This document shows, one piece after another, positions 8,853 to 17,918 of a stretch of 64,000 nt of DNA (the first letter of the stretch is position 1; each line of letters starts with the position of its first letter). Both the position numbers and the translations under genes were made by a program. Origin of the DNA: Streptomyces gossypii. GTDB lineage: Bacteria > Actinomycetota > Actinomycetes > Streptomycetales > Streptomycetaceae. The notes under the pieces are model-generated. The model ran no database searches, was not told the origin of the DNA, and was given only the letters and a program-made list of their open reading frames with translations. Location: contig NZ_JAJAGO010000008.1 of assembly GCF_025165795.1 (NCBI RefSeq), forward strand, positions 1 to 64,000. Reading direction: 5' to 3'.

Positions 8853-9075
8853 TCAGCCCACGTGGACGGGCGGGGCGCCGTCGGCGTGCCGTTGCCTGCC
8901 CCCGGTGATGGCCAGCAGCGTGACCACCAGGCCCGCCAGGAACATGGCGCCCGCGGCGGCGAACGCCGTCGCGTAGCCGTGGGGTCACCGCCTCGCCCGC
9001 CTTGTTCACCAGCCCCGAGTCCTCGGTGGCCAGGCCCCGATAGGGGGCGGAGGCCGCAAAATGGGATGCACAGGG
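8853..9075 (-). pseudogene. C-terminal remnant of a DHA2-type MFS exporter, frameshifted
   Basis: Read on the minus strand, the end of a 14-helix MFS transporter is visible: SGLVNKAGEAVT, then after a one-base frameshift HGYATAFAAAGAMF and LAGLVVTLLAITGG to a TGA at 8853-8855. The shift falls in the four-G run at 8981-8984, consistent with one extra base. Upstream the frame quickly loses homology, so about 90% of the gene is missing. The right boundary is approximate. Confidence 0.7.
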
Positions 9076-9136
9076 GCAGGCAAGGGACCTGGAAAGTCAT
9101 ATGCGAGCGTGAGGTCTCCTGGGGAGAAATGGAGAA

Positions 9137-9537
9137 TCAGGTGTTCCATGCGCCCTGGGCGGCGGCTGTCTTCGCGTAGTCGGAGAAGCCCCGGGGCGGC
9201 CTGCCGAGCGCGCGCTGCACGCCGTCGGCGAGTGTGGCGAGGGCGAGGTCCGCGACCGCGTCGGCGAAGGACATCAGCCTGGGGCCGCTCAGTTCGTACG
9301 CCTCCCCGGCGTGCCCCTCCTCGGTCAGGGCGGCCACGGCGACGGCGGCGATGTCCTCGGCGTCGACGAACGCCTCCTTGCCTTCCCCGGTCGGCAGCCG
9401 CACGCCGCCGGAGAGGACCGCGTCGCGCAGGAAGTCCTCACAAAAGTTCTGCGAGAACCACCTCGGCCGCAGCACCGTCGCCGCCATCCCGCCTCGCCCG
9501 GTGCGCGCTCGGCCGCCCGCACGTGGTCCAGGTTGAT
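9137..9537 (-). pseudogene. NmrA-like NAD(P)H-binding oxidoreductase, N-terminally truncated remnant
   Basis: An open stretch of 116 codons (9487 to 9137) encodes the C-terminal half of an NmrA/SDR-like protein: ATVLRPRWFSQNFCEDFL, a DAEDIAAVAVAAL motif and AYELSGPRLMSFADAV. Homology continues upstream in another frame (INLDHVRAAERA), so there is also a frameshift near 9488. The Rossmann nucleotide-binding half is absent. Full-length relatives have about 280 residues. It can only be a relic, although the short frame could still be translated. Confidence 0.7.
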
Positions 9538-9553
9538 CCCAGGAGCTGCCCCG

Positions 9554-9730
9554 TCAGTCCGGCGCCTCGCCCTGGCCGCCGGCCTGCTGCGCGACTCCGA
9601 GGCGACGCTCGCCGACGTCGCGGCGCGGGTGGGCTTCGCCCACGCCTTCGCCCTGAGCGCCGCGTTGAAACGCGAGCACGGCGTCAGCCCGAGCGAGTAC
9701 CGCACGCGCGCGACACGCGCGAAGCCCTGA
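9554..9730 (+). pseudogene. AraC-family regulator, C-terminal remnant
   Basis: The last 58 codons before a TGA at 9728-9730 encode the second helix-turn-helix of an AraC regulator: LALAAGLLRDSEATLADVAA, RVGFAHAFALSAALKREHG and the closing VSPSEYR motif. Everything N-terminal is gone. It diverges from the NmrA remnant, and both genes lack the end that faced the shared promoter, as if one deletion removed the intergenic region with both 5' halves. Confidence 0.75.
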
Positions 9731-9819
9731 GCAGCCGGCAGCCCCCTGAGCGACACGGCGGCGGATGCCGACGAGTCGGAGCCGCCGTGGCCGTCCGCGC
9801 CGGCGTGGCCTTCGTAGGT

Positions 9820-9930
9820 GATGAGCGGGAGCAGCCGGTCGTCGTCGTGCGGATCACCTTCCTCACCATCGAGCTGCCCACCCGCCAGGCCCTGCGCACC
9901 CCGCCCACCGAGGCGCTGGCCCGTGCCTGA
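9820..9930 (+). pseudogene. Possible C-terminal remnant of an FtsX-like ABC permease
   Basis: The frame ending at the TGA at 9928-9930 reads RITFLTIELPTRQALRTPPT followed by EALARA. An ALRTPPxEAL ending after a helix resembles the C terminus of FtsX/MacB-type permeases in Streptomyces. The stretch is short and nothing upstream supports it, so the identification is tentative. Confidence 0.25.
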
Positions 9931-9949
9931 CGGGGGGCCCGCAGCAGTG

Positions 9950-11446
9950 TCAGTTCACCTCGGCGGCGTTGAACAGGTCGAGGGCGGAGTGCTGGCACCC
10001 ATGGCCGGAGTCGGTCCACGGACCGGCCCAGTGCGGGCCGTAGAGGCCCTGCGCGTTGCGGTCGTTCCGGTAGGCGGCGTCGGCCTGCCGGTCCAGGTAG
10101 CCGCTGTAGGGGTGGTCGTCCAGTTGGGCGTTGAGGGCCCCGAGTCCGCGGACGTAGGCGCCCTTGAACGAGGAACCGTCGTTGTCGCACTGGTCGGATT
10201 CGTTCGGCTCGTGCAGCACCCCGTCGCTGTGGAGGCCGTCAGCGCCCGTGGAGGCGTCCGCCAGCCTGCGGGCGGTGCGCAGCAGATCGCCGTCGCCGGT
10301 GGCACGGTGCAGTTCGGTCAGTCCGCCGAGCAGGACACCCTGGTTGTACGTCCAGGTGGGCTGGCCGTTGTTCGCACAGGTGTCGTCAGTCAGGCCGTCG
10401 TTGACCAGACCGGACGAGTTGATCATCCCGCTGTTCCGGAACCAGTCCCACTCCTTCTGCGCCTCCGCCAGGTAGTGCGTGTCGCCCGGGATGCGGTTGT
10501 GCAGGGCGGCGTTGAGGTGGAGGTACAGCTCGTTGGTGATCGCGTTCTTGTACGGGACGTCCACGTTCCACTGGACTCCGCCGCCGCACTTGTTGGTCCA
10601 GTAGTCCGCCATGTGGGCCGCGTCGGCACGTGCGGTGTCCAGATAGCGGGTGTCACCGGTGTGGTCGTAGGCCGCGATCCAGGCGAGGCCCCACCAGCCG
10701 GTGTCGTCCAGGTACTCGTTGGTGAAGTCGCCGTCATGGCTGTCGAGGTTCGTCTCGTAGGTCCGCGAGATCGCGTGTTCGTGGCGGTTCGATCCGGTCA
10801 CCTCGATGTTGTCGATGACGGCAGTGAGCGCGTTGGCGGAGGTCCACCAACCGTTCGTGTCGAACAGCCCGGTGTCGGTGTTGTACATGGCCATCAGGCC
10901 GTCGGCCGCCGCCTCGCTCCGGCCGTGCGGGCCCGGCTGTCCCGGCGTCCAGGGCGTACAGGCGATCTCGCCCCGGTCACCCGCCTTGCCGCAGGCGCGG
11001 AGGGAGCCGACGCGCGAGTTCGCCGGGTCGTCCACGTTGTACATCTGCGTGCGCCAGCCTCTGCTGCCGGACGGCGTCGTGGTGACACCGAGCCTGCTGT
11101 CCGAGGTGGATTCGCCCGCGTCGAACGAGCGGTCCAGCCAGACCTCGTCCCCGGGGGAGCCGTTGTCGATGGAGGCCCAGCCCATGCCGTCGCGGTCGCT
11201 GAAGTGGAGTTTGATGACGCGTGAGTGGACGGTGGCGTCGACCGCCACGCGGTCGTCCAGCGCGTGCTGGGGGTCGCGGGCGTCACAGTGCGTGTTGCAG
11301 ATGACGTCCCGCTTCTCGGCCTCCGTTGACGCCCACGACGGAGCAAGAGGGGCCGCACAGAGGATCAGTCCGGTGAGACCCGCCACCAGGCTGGTTCGCC
11401 TACGGGTCAGGGATTTGGATGGGGGCTTGGACAGGGACGGGTACAT
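9950..11446 (-). CDS. Secreted GH76 alpha-1,6-mannanase
   Basis: This 498-residue protein has a long n-region signal peptide (about 1-38, RRRTSLVAGLTGLILCAAPL), a short N-terminal region rich in Cys/Asp, and an (alpha/alpha)6 barrel of glycoside hydrolase family 76 (about 150-498). The catalytic Asp pair is visible as EYLDDTGWWGLAW (Asp247-Asp248). Such enzymes cut the alpha-1,6-mannose backbone of fungal mannan or mycobacterial-type lipomannan. The ATG at 11446 has GGAGGAG at ideal spacing; an upstream in-frame start at 11512 does not. It lies 151 bp downstream of the ThuA-dehydrogenase gene, on the same strand, in the ROK/ABC sugar locus, which suggests the ABC operon imports mannan fragments. 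Confidence 0.9.
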   Translation of the reverse strand: MYPSLSKPPSKSLTRRRTSLVAGLTGLILCAAPLAPSWASTEAEKRDVICNTHCDARDPQHALDDRVAVDATVHSRVIKLHFSDRDGMGWASIDNGSPGDEVWLDRSFDAGESTSDSRLGVTTTPSGSRGWRTQMYNVDDPANSRVGSLRACGKAGDRGEIACTPWTPGQPGPHGRSEAAADGLMAMYNTDTGLFDTNGWWTSANALTAVIDNIEVTGSNRHEHAISRTYETNLDSHDGDFTNEYLDDTGWWGLAWIAAYDHTGDTRYLDTARADAAHMADYWTNKCGGGVQWNVDVPYKNAITNELYLHLNAALHNRIPGDTHYLAEAQKEWDWFRNSGMINSSGLVNDGLTDDTCANNGQPTWTYNQGVLLGGLTELHRATGDGDLLRTARRLADASTGADGLHSDGVLHEPNESDQCDNDGSSFKGAYVRGLGALNAQLDDHPYSGYLDRQADAAYRNDRNAQGLYGPHWAGPWTDSGHGCQHSALDLFNAAEVN

Positions 11447-11597
11447 GCTTCGGTTCTCCTCCGCGCCGCTGCTGCCGCGCTTTCGGCATGAGGTGGGGGT
11501 TGCGCTGCACATGGGGTGGGTCCGTGGGCGGACGTCCGGGCGGCGTCGCGGCGGGGCTCCTGCGCCCCACCGCGACGCCTCTTGCCGGACGCCCGTG

Positions 11598-14500
11598 CTA
11601 TCCGGTGTGGAACTGCACGGCGTCCACGTCGAAGGAGTTGGCCTGCCCGGTGGTGAAGACGAGGTACAGCTTGTGCGTGCCGCTGAGGGCCTCCACCGGT
11701 ACGGCTGCGGACTGCTGGTAGTTGTCCCAGCCGCCGGTGTCGGGCACCGGTGTGGTCGCCAGCAGCTGCCCGTCCGGGGCGTCGGCCCGCAGTTCGACGG
11801 CTCCGCCGCCGTAGGGCGAGGAGAGCTGGTAGCTGACCTCTTCCACGCCTTCCACGCTCATCGGGTCGAAGGCGATCCAGTCGCCGTCGCTGATGTCCCC
11901 GATGCGCTCGCCGTTCTCGGCACCGGCCTGGGCGACGATACGGGTGCCGGACTGGTCGTCGTGGTATTCGGCCTGCTTGTGCTTGGGCTGCAGGACCGAA
12001 CGGCCGTAGCCGGTAAGGGCGCCGGCGCCGTCGCCTCCCTTGTCGGTGTACTGCGCGTTGAGGACGTACGTGAGGTCGGCGCCCTCCGGGTGCCCGCCGA
12101 TGTCGCCGGTGTCGATCGTGCCTTCGCAGCCGGTGAGGTCGGTGGTGGGGTGCTCGTGGTCGTCGTGGCCGAGGGCCGGGTTGACGGTGACGCCGGCGCA
12201 GTCGACCGGCCCGTCCTCCGGGTCGGTGACGGTGACCTTGTAGGGGATCTGGTCTCCGAAGTCGATGAGTTTGCCGTCGACCGGTGTCTCGATCTCCACC
12301 TCCGGAGCCGTGTTGCCCGCCGTGACGGGGATGTTGGCGAAGCCGGCCTTTCCGGTGGAGTCGGTGACCTTCAGCTGGGCGTTGAAGTCCCCCGCCTCCT
12401 GGTAGGTGTGGACGGGGTCGGCTTCGGTGGAGTCGAAGGTGCCGTCGCCGTCGAAGTCCCACTCGTAGGAGAGGGAGTCACCGTCCGGGTCCGCGCTGCC
12501 CTGGCTGGAGAAGTCGACCCGCAGCGGGACGGGCCCGTTGGTGGCGGATGCTCCGGCCTTGGCGACGGGGCTGCGCTTGCCCTTCACGTAGTCGATGCGG
12601 TGCAGGCCCGAGTCGTTGTTGCCGCCGCCGAACTCCGAGCCCCATTCCAGGACGTAGAGCGATCCGTCGGGGCCGAAGGTCATGTCCATCGGTTTGACGA
12701 ACGTCTCGGAGGACAGGAAGTCGTTTATCTTGAGCAGTTCGTCGTTCTCGTCGAAGCGGATCTCCTTGAGGTAGTTGCGCCCCCACTCGTAGAAGAAGCT
12801 GGCGCCCTCGAAGTACTGGGGGAACTTCGTCTCGGACTTGCTGTCCGGGTCGTAGTCGTAGACGGGGCCGCTCATCGGCGACGAGCTGCCGGTGCCCATC
12901 TCGGGGAACTCCTCCGACTCCCCGTAGCCGTACCAGATTTCGGGCTGCTGGAGCTCCGGCAGATCCGTCAGGCCCGTGTTGTTGGGTGAGGGGTTTTCCG
13001 GGTTGCCGCAGTCGAACTTGTCGCCGACCTCCCCGGTGTCCGGGTCGAAGGGCGCGTACGGCTGGTTGTTGCCGTGGCAGAAGGGCCAGCCGAAGTTGCC
13101 GGGCTCCTTGATGACGTTGTACTCGACAAGGCCCTCCGGACCCCGGTCGGTGGTGGGGGCGCCGCGGTCGGGGCCGTAGTCGGAGGCGTGGACGTATCCG
13201 GTCTTCGGGTCGACGGTGAAGCGGAAGGGGTTGCGGAAGCCCATCGCGTAGATCTCGGGGCGGGTCTTCTCCGTTCCCTTCTCGAAGAGGTTGCCCTCCG
13301 GGATGGAGTAGCCGCCCGAGTCGCTCGGCTTGACGCGCAGGATCTTGCCGCGCAGGTCGTTGGTGTTGCCCGCGGTGCGTGCGGCGTCGAGCATCTCCTT
13401 GCCCTCGCGCCAGTCCAGCGGGGCGTAGCCCTGCCAGTCCGGGTCGAGGTTGGGCGGGGTGTCGTCGCCGGTGCCCAGATAGAGGGTGCGGTCGGGGCCG
13501 AACTCGACGGCGCCGCCGGTGTGTCCGGGCTCGGGGAAGGTCCGGTCGCGGTAGGCGGGGACGTCGAGGATCTTCTTCTCGCTCGCCGCGTCGATCTTGT
13601 TGCCGGTTACCGTGAACCGGGAGAGCCGGTTGACGTCCCTGGAGGAGTCGGCCGGGGCGTAGTAGAGGTAGATCCAGTGGTTGTCCTTGAACGCCGGGTC
13701 CAGCTCCATGCCGACGAGGCCGTCCTCGCCGCCGGCGTAGACGTCGAGCTTGCCCGCGGAGACGGTGGAGTGGGAGGCCGGGTCGAAGATCTTCACTTCG
13801 CCGCCGCGCTGGACGTAGAAGACCCGTCCGTCGTGTGCGACGTCGAGCTCCATCGGGTCTTCCGTGTTCTCGTCGAGCGCGGTCTTCTCGAAGTTGTTCC
13901 AGACGGTGCCGCCGCAGTCGCCGCGCTCCTGGCCCGCGGCCCACTTGAGGCCGCCGATCACATGGTCGCGGAAGCCCTCCTCGCTGTAGGAGGCCGATTC
14001 GTGGCCCATGGCGGTGGCCCAGACCTTGCCGCCCTCGGTGTTCCGGCACCAGGAGATGGGGTGGTCGGCGCCCATGGCGTCGCCGCCGGGGTTGTAGGTC
14101 GTCTCGTCGGCGGTGACGAGCACATGGACGTCGCCGCGGGGGTTCTCGTCGAAGTTGTACCACTCCTCGGCGCGCTCCCAGCGCTCCGGAAGGCCCTTGG
14201 TGGAGGGGTGGACGCGGTCTGCCACCTTTGCCGTGCCCTTCAGGGTGCCGGGCGAGTGGCTGGGCATGTGGGCGCCGCCGTTGATGGTGTCGTCCCACCA
14301 GGGGAACTCCGCCTCGACGCCCATGTCGAGCGTGTTGTGGATGGCGACGACGCCCTTGCCGCTGCGGACGAAGGTCTTCATGGCCTCGCGCTGGGCGTCG
14401 GTGTCCCAGACCATGCCGGAGTTCTGGAGCATGACGAGGGCGTCGAAGTCCTTGAGGCGGTCGTCGGAGAAGACGGTCGCGTCATCGGTCTCCACGAGCT

Positions 14501-14729
14501 CGAAGTCGTTCTCCTCGGCCTCCTCCTGCATCATCCGGATGCCGTCCGGGATGGAGCCGTGGACGTAGCCGACGGCCTTGGTGAAGAGCAGGACGCGGAA
14601 GTCCGCGGCCTTGTCCGCGGCGGTGGCGGGAAGGGCGGTCGCGGCGAGCAGCAGCGCCGCCAGCAGGGCGATTACCGCTCGGGGGACTGCCGTTCCGGGC
14701 ATGATGCCATGCGCATGACATCTCCTCAT
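11598..14729 (-). CDS. Secreted ThuA-like / PQQ-type sugar dehydrogenase / PKD / CBM6 protein
   Basis: This 1043-residue protein carries a signal peptide (about 1-38), a ThuA-like domain (about 42-275, VLLFTKAVGYVHGSIPDGI), a six-bladed propeller of the glucose/sorbosone dehydrogenase family (about 285-700, with GHTGGAVEFGPD holding the histidine expected near the PQQ site), a PKD domain (about 712-795, WDFDGDGTFD), another Ig-like segment (about 800-905) and a CBM6-like lectin (about 915-1043). The role proposed is oxidation of a bound sugar outside the cell, with the ThuA domain of unknown chemistry. The ATG at 14729 follows an AGAGAGGA site. It lies 74 bp after the sugar isomerase gene and may be the next member of the ABC operon. 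Confidence 0.9.
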   Translation of the reverse strand: MRRCHAHGIMPGTAVPRAVIALLAALLLAATALPATAADKAADFRVLLFTKAVGYVHGSIPDGIRMMQEEAEENDFELVETDDATVFSDDRLKDFDALVMLQNSGMVWDTDAQREAMKTFVRSGKGVVAIHNTLDMGVEAEFPWWDDTINGGAHMPSHSPGTLKGTAKVADRVHPSTKGLPERWERAEEWYNFDENPRGDVHVLVTADETTYNPGGDAMGADHPISWCRNTEGGKVWATAMGHESASYSEEGFRDHVIGGLKWAAGQERGDCGGTVWNNFEKTALDENTEDPMELDVAHDGRVFYVQRGGEVKIFDPASHSTVSAGKLDVYAGGEDGLVGMELDPAFKDNHWIYLYYAPADSSRDVNRLSRFTVTGNKIDAASEKKILDVPAYRDRTFPEPGHTGGAVEFGPDRTLYLGTGDDTPPNLDPDWQGYAPLDWREGKEMLDAARTAGNTNDLRGKILRVKPSDSGGYSIPEGNLFEKGTEKTRPEIYAMGFRNPFRFTVDPKTGYVHASDYGPDRGAPTTDRGPEGLVEYNVIKEPGNFGWPFCHGNNQPYAPFDPDTGEVGDKFDCGNPENPSPNNTGLTDLPELQQPEIWYGYGESEEFPEMGTGSSSPMSGPVYDYDPDSKSETKFPQYFEGASFFYEWGRNYLKEIRFDENDELLKINDFLSSETFVKPMDMTFGPDGSLYVLEWGSEFGGGNNDSGLHRIDYVKGKRSPVAKAGASATNGPVPLRVDFSSQGSADPDGDSLSYEWDFDGDGTFDSTEADPVHTYQEAGDFNAQLKVTDSTGKAGFANIPVTAGNTAPEVEIETPVDGKLIDFGDQIPYKVTVTDPEDGPVDCAGVTVNPALGHDDHEHPTTDLTGCEGTIDTGDIGGHPEGADLTYVLNAQYTDKGGDGAGALTGYGRSVLQPKHKQAEYHDDQSGTRIVAQAGAENGERIGDISDGDWIAFDPMSVEGVEEVSYQLSSPYGGGAVELRADAPDGQLLATTPVPDTGGWDNYQQSAAVPVEALSGTHKLYLVFTTGQANSFDVDAVQFHTG

Positions 14730-14803
14730 GATTGTCCTCTCTGGTGGGGGATGAACGGACGTTCGGCGGTGACGCGGTACGAGAGGCCCAGCGGTCCGGC
14801 GGC

Positions 14804-15676
14804 TCAGCGGTCCGCGAGGGCGCGGCGCAGGAAGGCGAGGCCCTCGGTGGCGAGGACGTCCTGGGTGGGGGCGAGCGGCCGCCATACGGAGGCCGCGACG
14901 GCGATCGCGTCGTTGTCCGAGGTGAAGGACTCGATACACAGCGGGCCTTGGCAGCCCGCCTCGTCCAGCGCGTGCAGGAAGCCGGGCCAGTCGAGATGGT
15001 CGGCCCCGGGGGCCCCCCGGTCGTTGGCGCACACCTGGACGTGGACGATCCGGCCCGCCGCCTCCCGGACGGCGGCGGGCAGCGTACGTTCCTCGATGTT
15101 CTGGTGGTAGGTGTCGAGGGCGATCCCGATGCCGTCGGCGGGCAGCCCCGCGAGGCCGTCGAGGGTCTGGGCGACGGTGTTGAACACGCTTGTCTCGTAG
15201 CGGTTGAGGGGTTCGACACCGATGCGTACCCCCGCCCCCACCGCGTGTTCGACGACGGGTGCGATGTTCTGGCGCCATTCGTCGTACGCGGCATGCCGCT
15301 CGGCGGGGCTCATCCGCCAGGTGTGCCCGACGGCCGCGTAGACCGGGCCCGCCAACACGGGGGCGCCGATCGTGTGGGCGGCGTCGACGCAGCGGCGCAG
15401 ATAGTCCTGCGTCGCCTGGACTGTGGCGGCTTCGGTGCGCAGCAGAGCGCGCTCGGGCGACATCACGGCGATGACTGCGGCGGGATCGAGTCCGGTGGAG
15501 CGCAGCAGCGCCGCGGTTGCCGGCGGGTCCCAGTCCGCGGACTGTTCCAGGGGCAGTTCGACGCAGTCGAAGCCCCATCCGGCAAGTCTCGGCAGCAGCC
15601 CGCCCAGGGCCATGGAATCCACCGGGGAGTGCCAGATCCACGGGTTCGCGCCCAACTGCCGCGCGAGCCGCGTCAT
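14804..15676 (-). CDS. Sugar phosphate isomerase/epimerase (xylose isomerase-like TIM barrel)
   Basis: This 290-residue cytoplasmic protein belongs to the AP endonuclease 2/xylose isomerase-like TIM-barrel family. Metal-binding residues are recognisable in GVEPLNRYE (Glu), ALDTYH (Asp and His), HVQVCANDRG (His) and CIESF (Glu). Family members epimerise ketoses or process 3-keto sugars. The start overlaps the stop of the binding-protein gene (ATGA), so it is the last of five coupled genes beginning at 20442 and should act on the sugar imported by that ABC system. The exact substrate cannot be read from sequence. Confidence 0.9.
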   Translation of the reverse strand: MTRLARQLGANPWIWHSPVDSMALGGLLPRLAGWGFDCVELPLEQSADWDPPATAALLRSTGLDPAAVIAVMSPERALLRTEAATVQATQDYLRRCVDAAHTIGAPVLAGPVYAAVGHTWRMSPAERHAAYDEWRQNIAPVVEHAVGAGVRIGVEPLNRYETSVFNTVAQTLDGLAGLPADGIGIALDTYHQNIEERTLPAAVREAAGRIVHVQVCANDRGAPGADHLDWPGFLHALDEAGCQGPLCIESFTSDNDAIAVAASVWRPLAPTQDVLATEGLAFLRRALADR

Positions 15677-16875
15677 TTCTTCCCGCCCCAGTCCTCGGGG
15701 AAGCCGGGGAGATCCTCGCAGCCGCACATCGCGTAGTGCAGCGGCGGCATGCCCTCCCGCAGGTACTCGTCCAGGTTGTCCTGGGTGATGGTGGGCTGCG
15801 GGAGCTTCCACTCCTTGGGCACCTCCTCGCCGTCCAGGATGCGCAGCGCGGCGATGACCGGCGTGCGCCACTGGAAGGTGGGGTAGGTGGGGGCGATGGC
15901 GGTGAGGTCCTTGTCCTTCCACGCCTGGAGGAAGTCCTGCTGGTCCTCGCCGGTGATGGGCGGCACGTCCTCGCCCGCGTCCTCGAACGCCTCGACGGCG
16001 GCGACCGCCGTGGCGCCCGAGTCCATCCAGACGCCGTCCACGGAGCCGTGCCGGGCGATCGCGTCGGCGACGACGGACTTGGTCTTCGCCGTGTCGCCCT
16101 CGGTGAACTTCACGTCGACGACGTCGAGTTCGCTCTTGTCGAACGCTACCTTCGCCGCCGACCAGCGGTTCTCCAGGACGTCGACCCCGGGCGAGATGCG
16201 CAGCGCGAGGATCTTCCCCTTCGGCTTCACCTTGTCCACCAGGAAGTCGGCCGCGACGGCGCCGTAGCCGTATCCGCCGATGGGGTTGACGAAGGTGGCC
16301 GCGCAGTCGGTCTTGACTCCCCTGTCGAAGACGATGACGGGGAACTTCTTGCACGCCTCCTTCACCGCCGGGGTGAGGGTGGCGGTGGTGTTGGGCGAGA
16401 CGATCAGGGCGTCGCAGCCCCGGCCGGTGAGCTCCCGGATGTCGGAGATCTGCTTGTCGTCCTTGCCCTGGGCGTCCAGGGCGGTGAATTCGGTGATCTC
16501 CTTGTGGAGTTTCACCTCGGCTTCCATGTCCTTCAGGCCGACCTGCCGCCAGGGGTTGAAGACTCCGGCGTTGGAGAAACACAGGTGGATGCCGCCGGAG
16601 CCCTTCTTCTCGAACGTAGAGGTGTCGGTCATCTGCGGTTCGAGCATCTGCTCCCAGGGCTTGTCGGCAGGGCCTTCCGGGGTGACCTCCGCGAGCTTCA
16701 ACTGCCGTTCGTATTCGGCCTTGTCGAAGAACTCGGAATTCTTCCCGTCGCTCTCCTTGGAGGCGTCCTGCGATGCTCCGGCGGGCGAGTCGGGCGGCGC
16801 GTCGCTGGAGCAGGAGGCGAGCAGGGCGGCGGCGGCCAGGGCCGCGGCGGGCGCGAGACGGCGTCTGCGGATCAT
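15673..16875 (-). CDS. Ribose-type sugar ABC transporter substrate-binding lipoprotein
   Basis: This 400-residue protein has a lipoprotein signal ending at Cys22 (ALLASCSS), a charged linker and a type 1 periplasmic-binding-protein fold (about 95-380; DALIVSPNTTATL, VIVFDRGV and VDGVWMDSG are typical of RbsB/XylF-like proteins). It is a CUT2-type receptor and longer than RbsB (about 300) because of the N-terminal linker region. Its ATG overlaps the stop of the preceding permease (ATGA) and its own stop overlaps the isomerase start. It delivers a monosaccharide or small glycoside to the two permeases. Confidence 0.93.
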   Translation of the reverse strand: MIRRRRLAPAAALAAAALLASCSSDAPPDSPAGASQDASKESDGKNSEFFDKAEYERQLKLAEVTPEGPADKPWEQMLEPQMTDTSTFEKKGSGGIHLCFSNAGVFNPWRQVGLKDMEAEVKLHKEITEFTALDAQGKDDKQISDIRELTGRGCDALIVSPNTTATLTPAVKEACKKFPVIVFDRGVKTDCAATFVNPIGGYGYGAVAADFLVDKVKPKGKILALRISPGVDVLENRWSAAKVAFDKSELDVVDVKFTEGDTAKTKSVVADAIARHGSVDGVWMDSGATAVAAVEAFEDAGEDVPPITGEDQQDFLQAWKDKDLTAIAPTYPTFQWRTPVIAALRILDGEEVPKEWKLPQPTITQDNLDEYLREGMPPLHYAMCGCEDLPGFPEDWGGKK

Positions 16876-17918
16876 GAGGGTTTCCCTCTCGTTGAGTGGG
16901 TACGGCGGCGACGCGGCCGGGACCAGTCGGCGGCTCCGAGCCCGACGGCGGCGATCACGATCACGCCCTGGACCGTCGATTCCATGGCGCCGGAGACACC
17001 CCGCAGGTTGAGCAGGGTGAACAGGGCCTGCAGCGAGAAGGCTCCGGCCATCGCGGCGACGACGGAGCCCCGTCCGCCGCCGAGCACCACACCGCCGAGG
17101 ACGACGGCGGTGATGGCCTCGAACTCGTAGCCCCGGCCCGCCTGGGCGGAGACCCCGGAGAAGCCCCCGACCAGGACGGCGGCGAGCGCGGCAGCCACCC
17201 CGGAGAGGACAAAGGCGAGGACGCGGACGCGGTGGACGCGCACACCGGCGAGCGCGGCGGTGCGTTCGCTGTCGCCGGTGGCGATGAGGGTCCGGCCGAA
17301 GTCGGAGCGCATCAGGGCGACGGCGAGCACCCCCGCGGCGAGGCAGGCGAGCACGGCCCAAGGAAGCCAGCCGAACGCGGAGCCGCGGCCGAGCGCCCGG
17401 AAGTCCTCGGGCATCGAGCCGTGCGGGGAGCCGCCCGTCCAGTAGAAGACGGCTCCCTCCAGGATCAGCATCATGCCGAGGGTGGTGATGAAGGACGGCA
17501 CCCGCAGGCCCGTGGTGATCAGCCCGTTGGCGAGGCCCACGGCAGCCCCCGCGAGGAGCAGCACCAGCGTCATCACCAGCCAGTGGGCATCCGGGTACGA
17601 GCCGTACAGCTCCGCCGCCACGACGACTCCGGCGGTGACGATCGCACCGACGGAGAGGTCGAACTCGCCGCTGACGATGACCAGATACTGGCCCGCTGCG
17701 AGGATCACCAGGGGCGCGGCGCGCTTCACGAAGGCGAGGAAGCGGTCGGGTTCGTAGAAGGACGGGTCGGACAGGGCGAGTGCCGCGAGCAGCACGACCA
17801 GCAGGACGTAGACGGGGGTGCCGGGCCCGAGCAGCGCGGTGATCCGCCTGCGCGGTGCGGCGGTTGCCGTCGCCGTCCTCGTGTCCGCTGCCGCCTCGTG
17901 TGCCGCACCCGTGCTCAT
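16872..17918 (-). CDS. Ribose-type sugar ABC transporter permease (second of two)
   Basis: This 348-residue RbsC-like permease has about ten hydrophobic helices and the family motifs GEFDLSVGA, NGLITTGLRVPSFITTLGMM and VVLGGVVLGGGRGS. The C terminus is strongly basic (SRPRRRRTHSTRGK). The ATG at 17918 has a GGAGGT ribosome site and overlaps the stop of the other permease. CUT2 importers often use one permease as a homodimer; two different permeases in one operon suggests a heterodimeric channel. Confidence 0.93.
   Translation of the reverse strand: MSTGAAHEAAADTRTATATAAPRRRITALLGPGTPVYVLLVVLLAALALSDPSFYEPDRFLAFVKRAAPLVILAAGQYLVIVSGEFDLSVGAIVTAGVVVAAELYGSYPDAHWLVMTLVLLLAGAAVGLANGLITTGLRVPSFITTLGMMLILEGAVFYWTGGSPHGSMPEDFRALGRGSAFGWLPWAVLACLAAGVLAVALMRSDFGRTLIATGDSERTAALAGVRVHRVRVLAFVLSGVAAALAAVLVGGFSGVSAQAGRGYEFEAITAVVLGGVVLGGGRGSVVAAMAGAFSLQALFTLLNLRGVSGAMESTVQGVIVIAAVGLGAADWSRPRRRRTHSTRGKPS

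Noticed and set aside
13074..15110. 678-codon plus-strand open frame opposite the ThuA-dehydrogenase and isomerase genes
   Set aside because: It spans two real minus-strand genes and their gap, which a true gene would not do, and has no domain.
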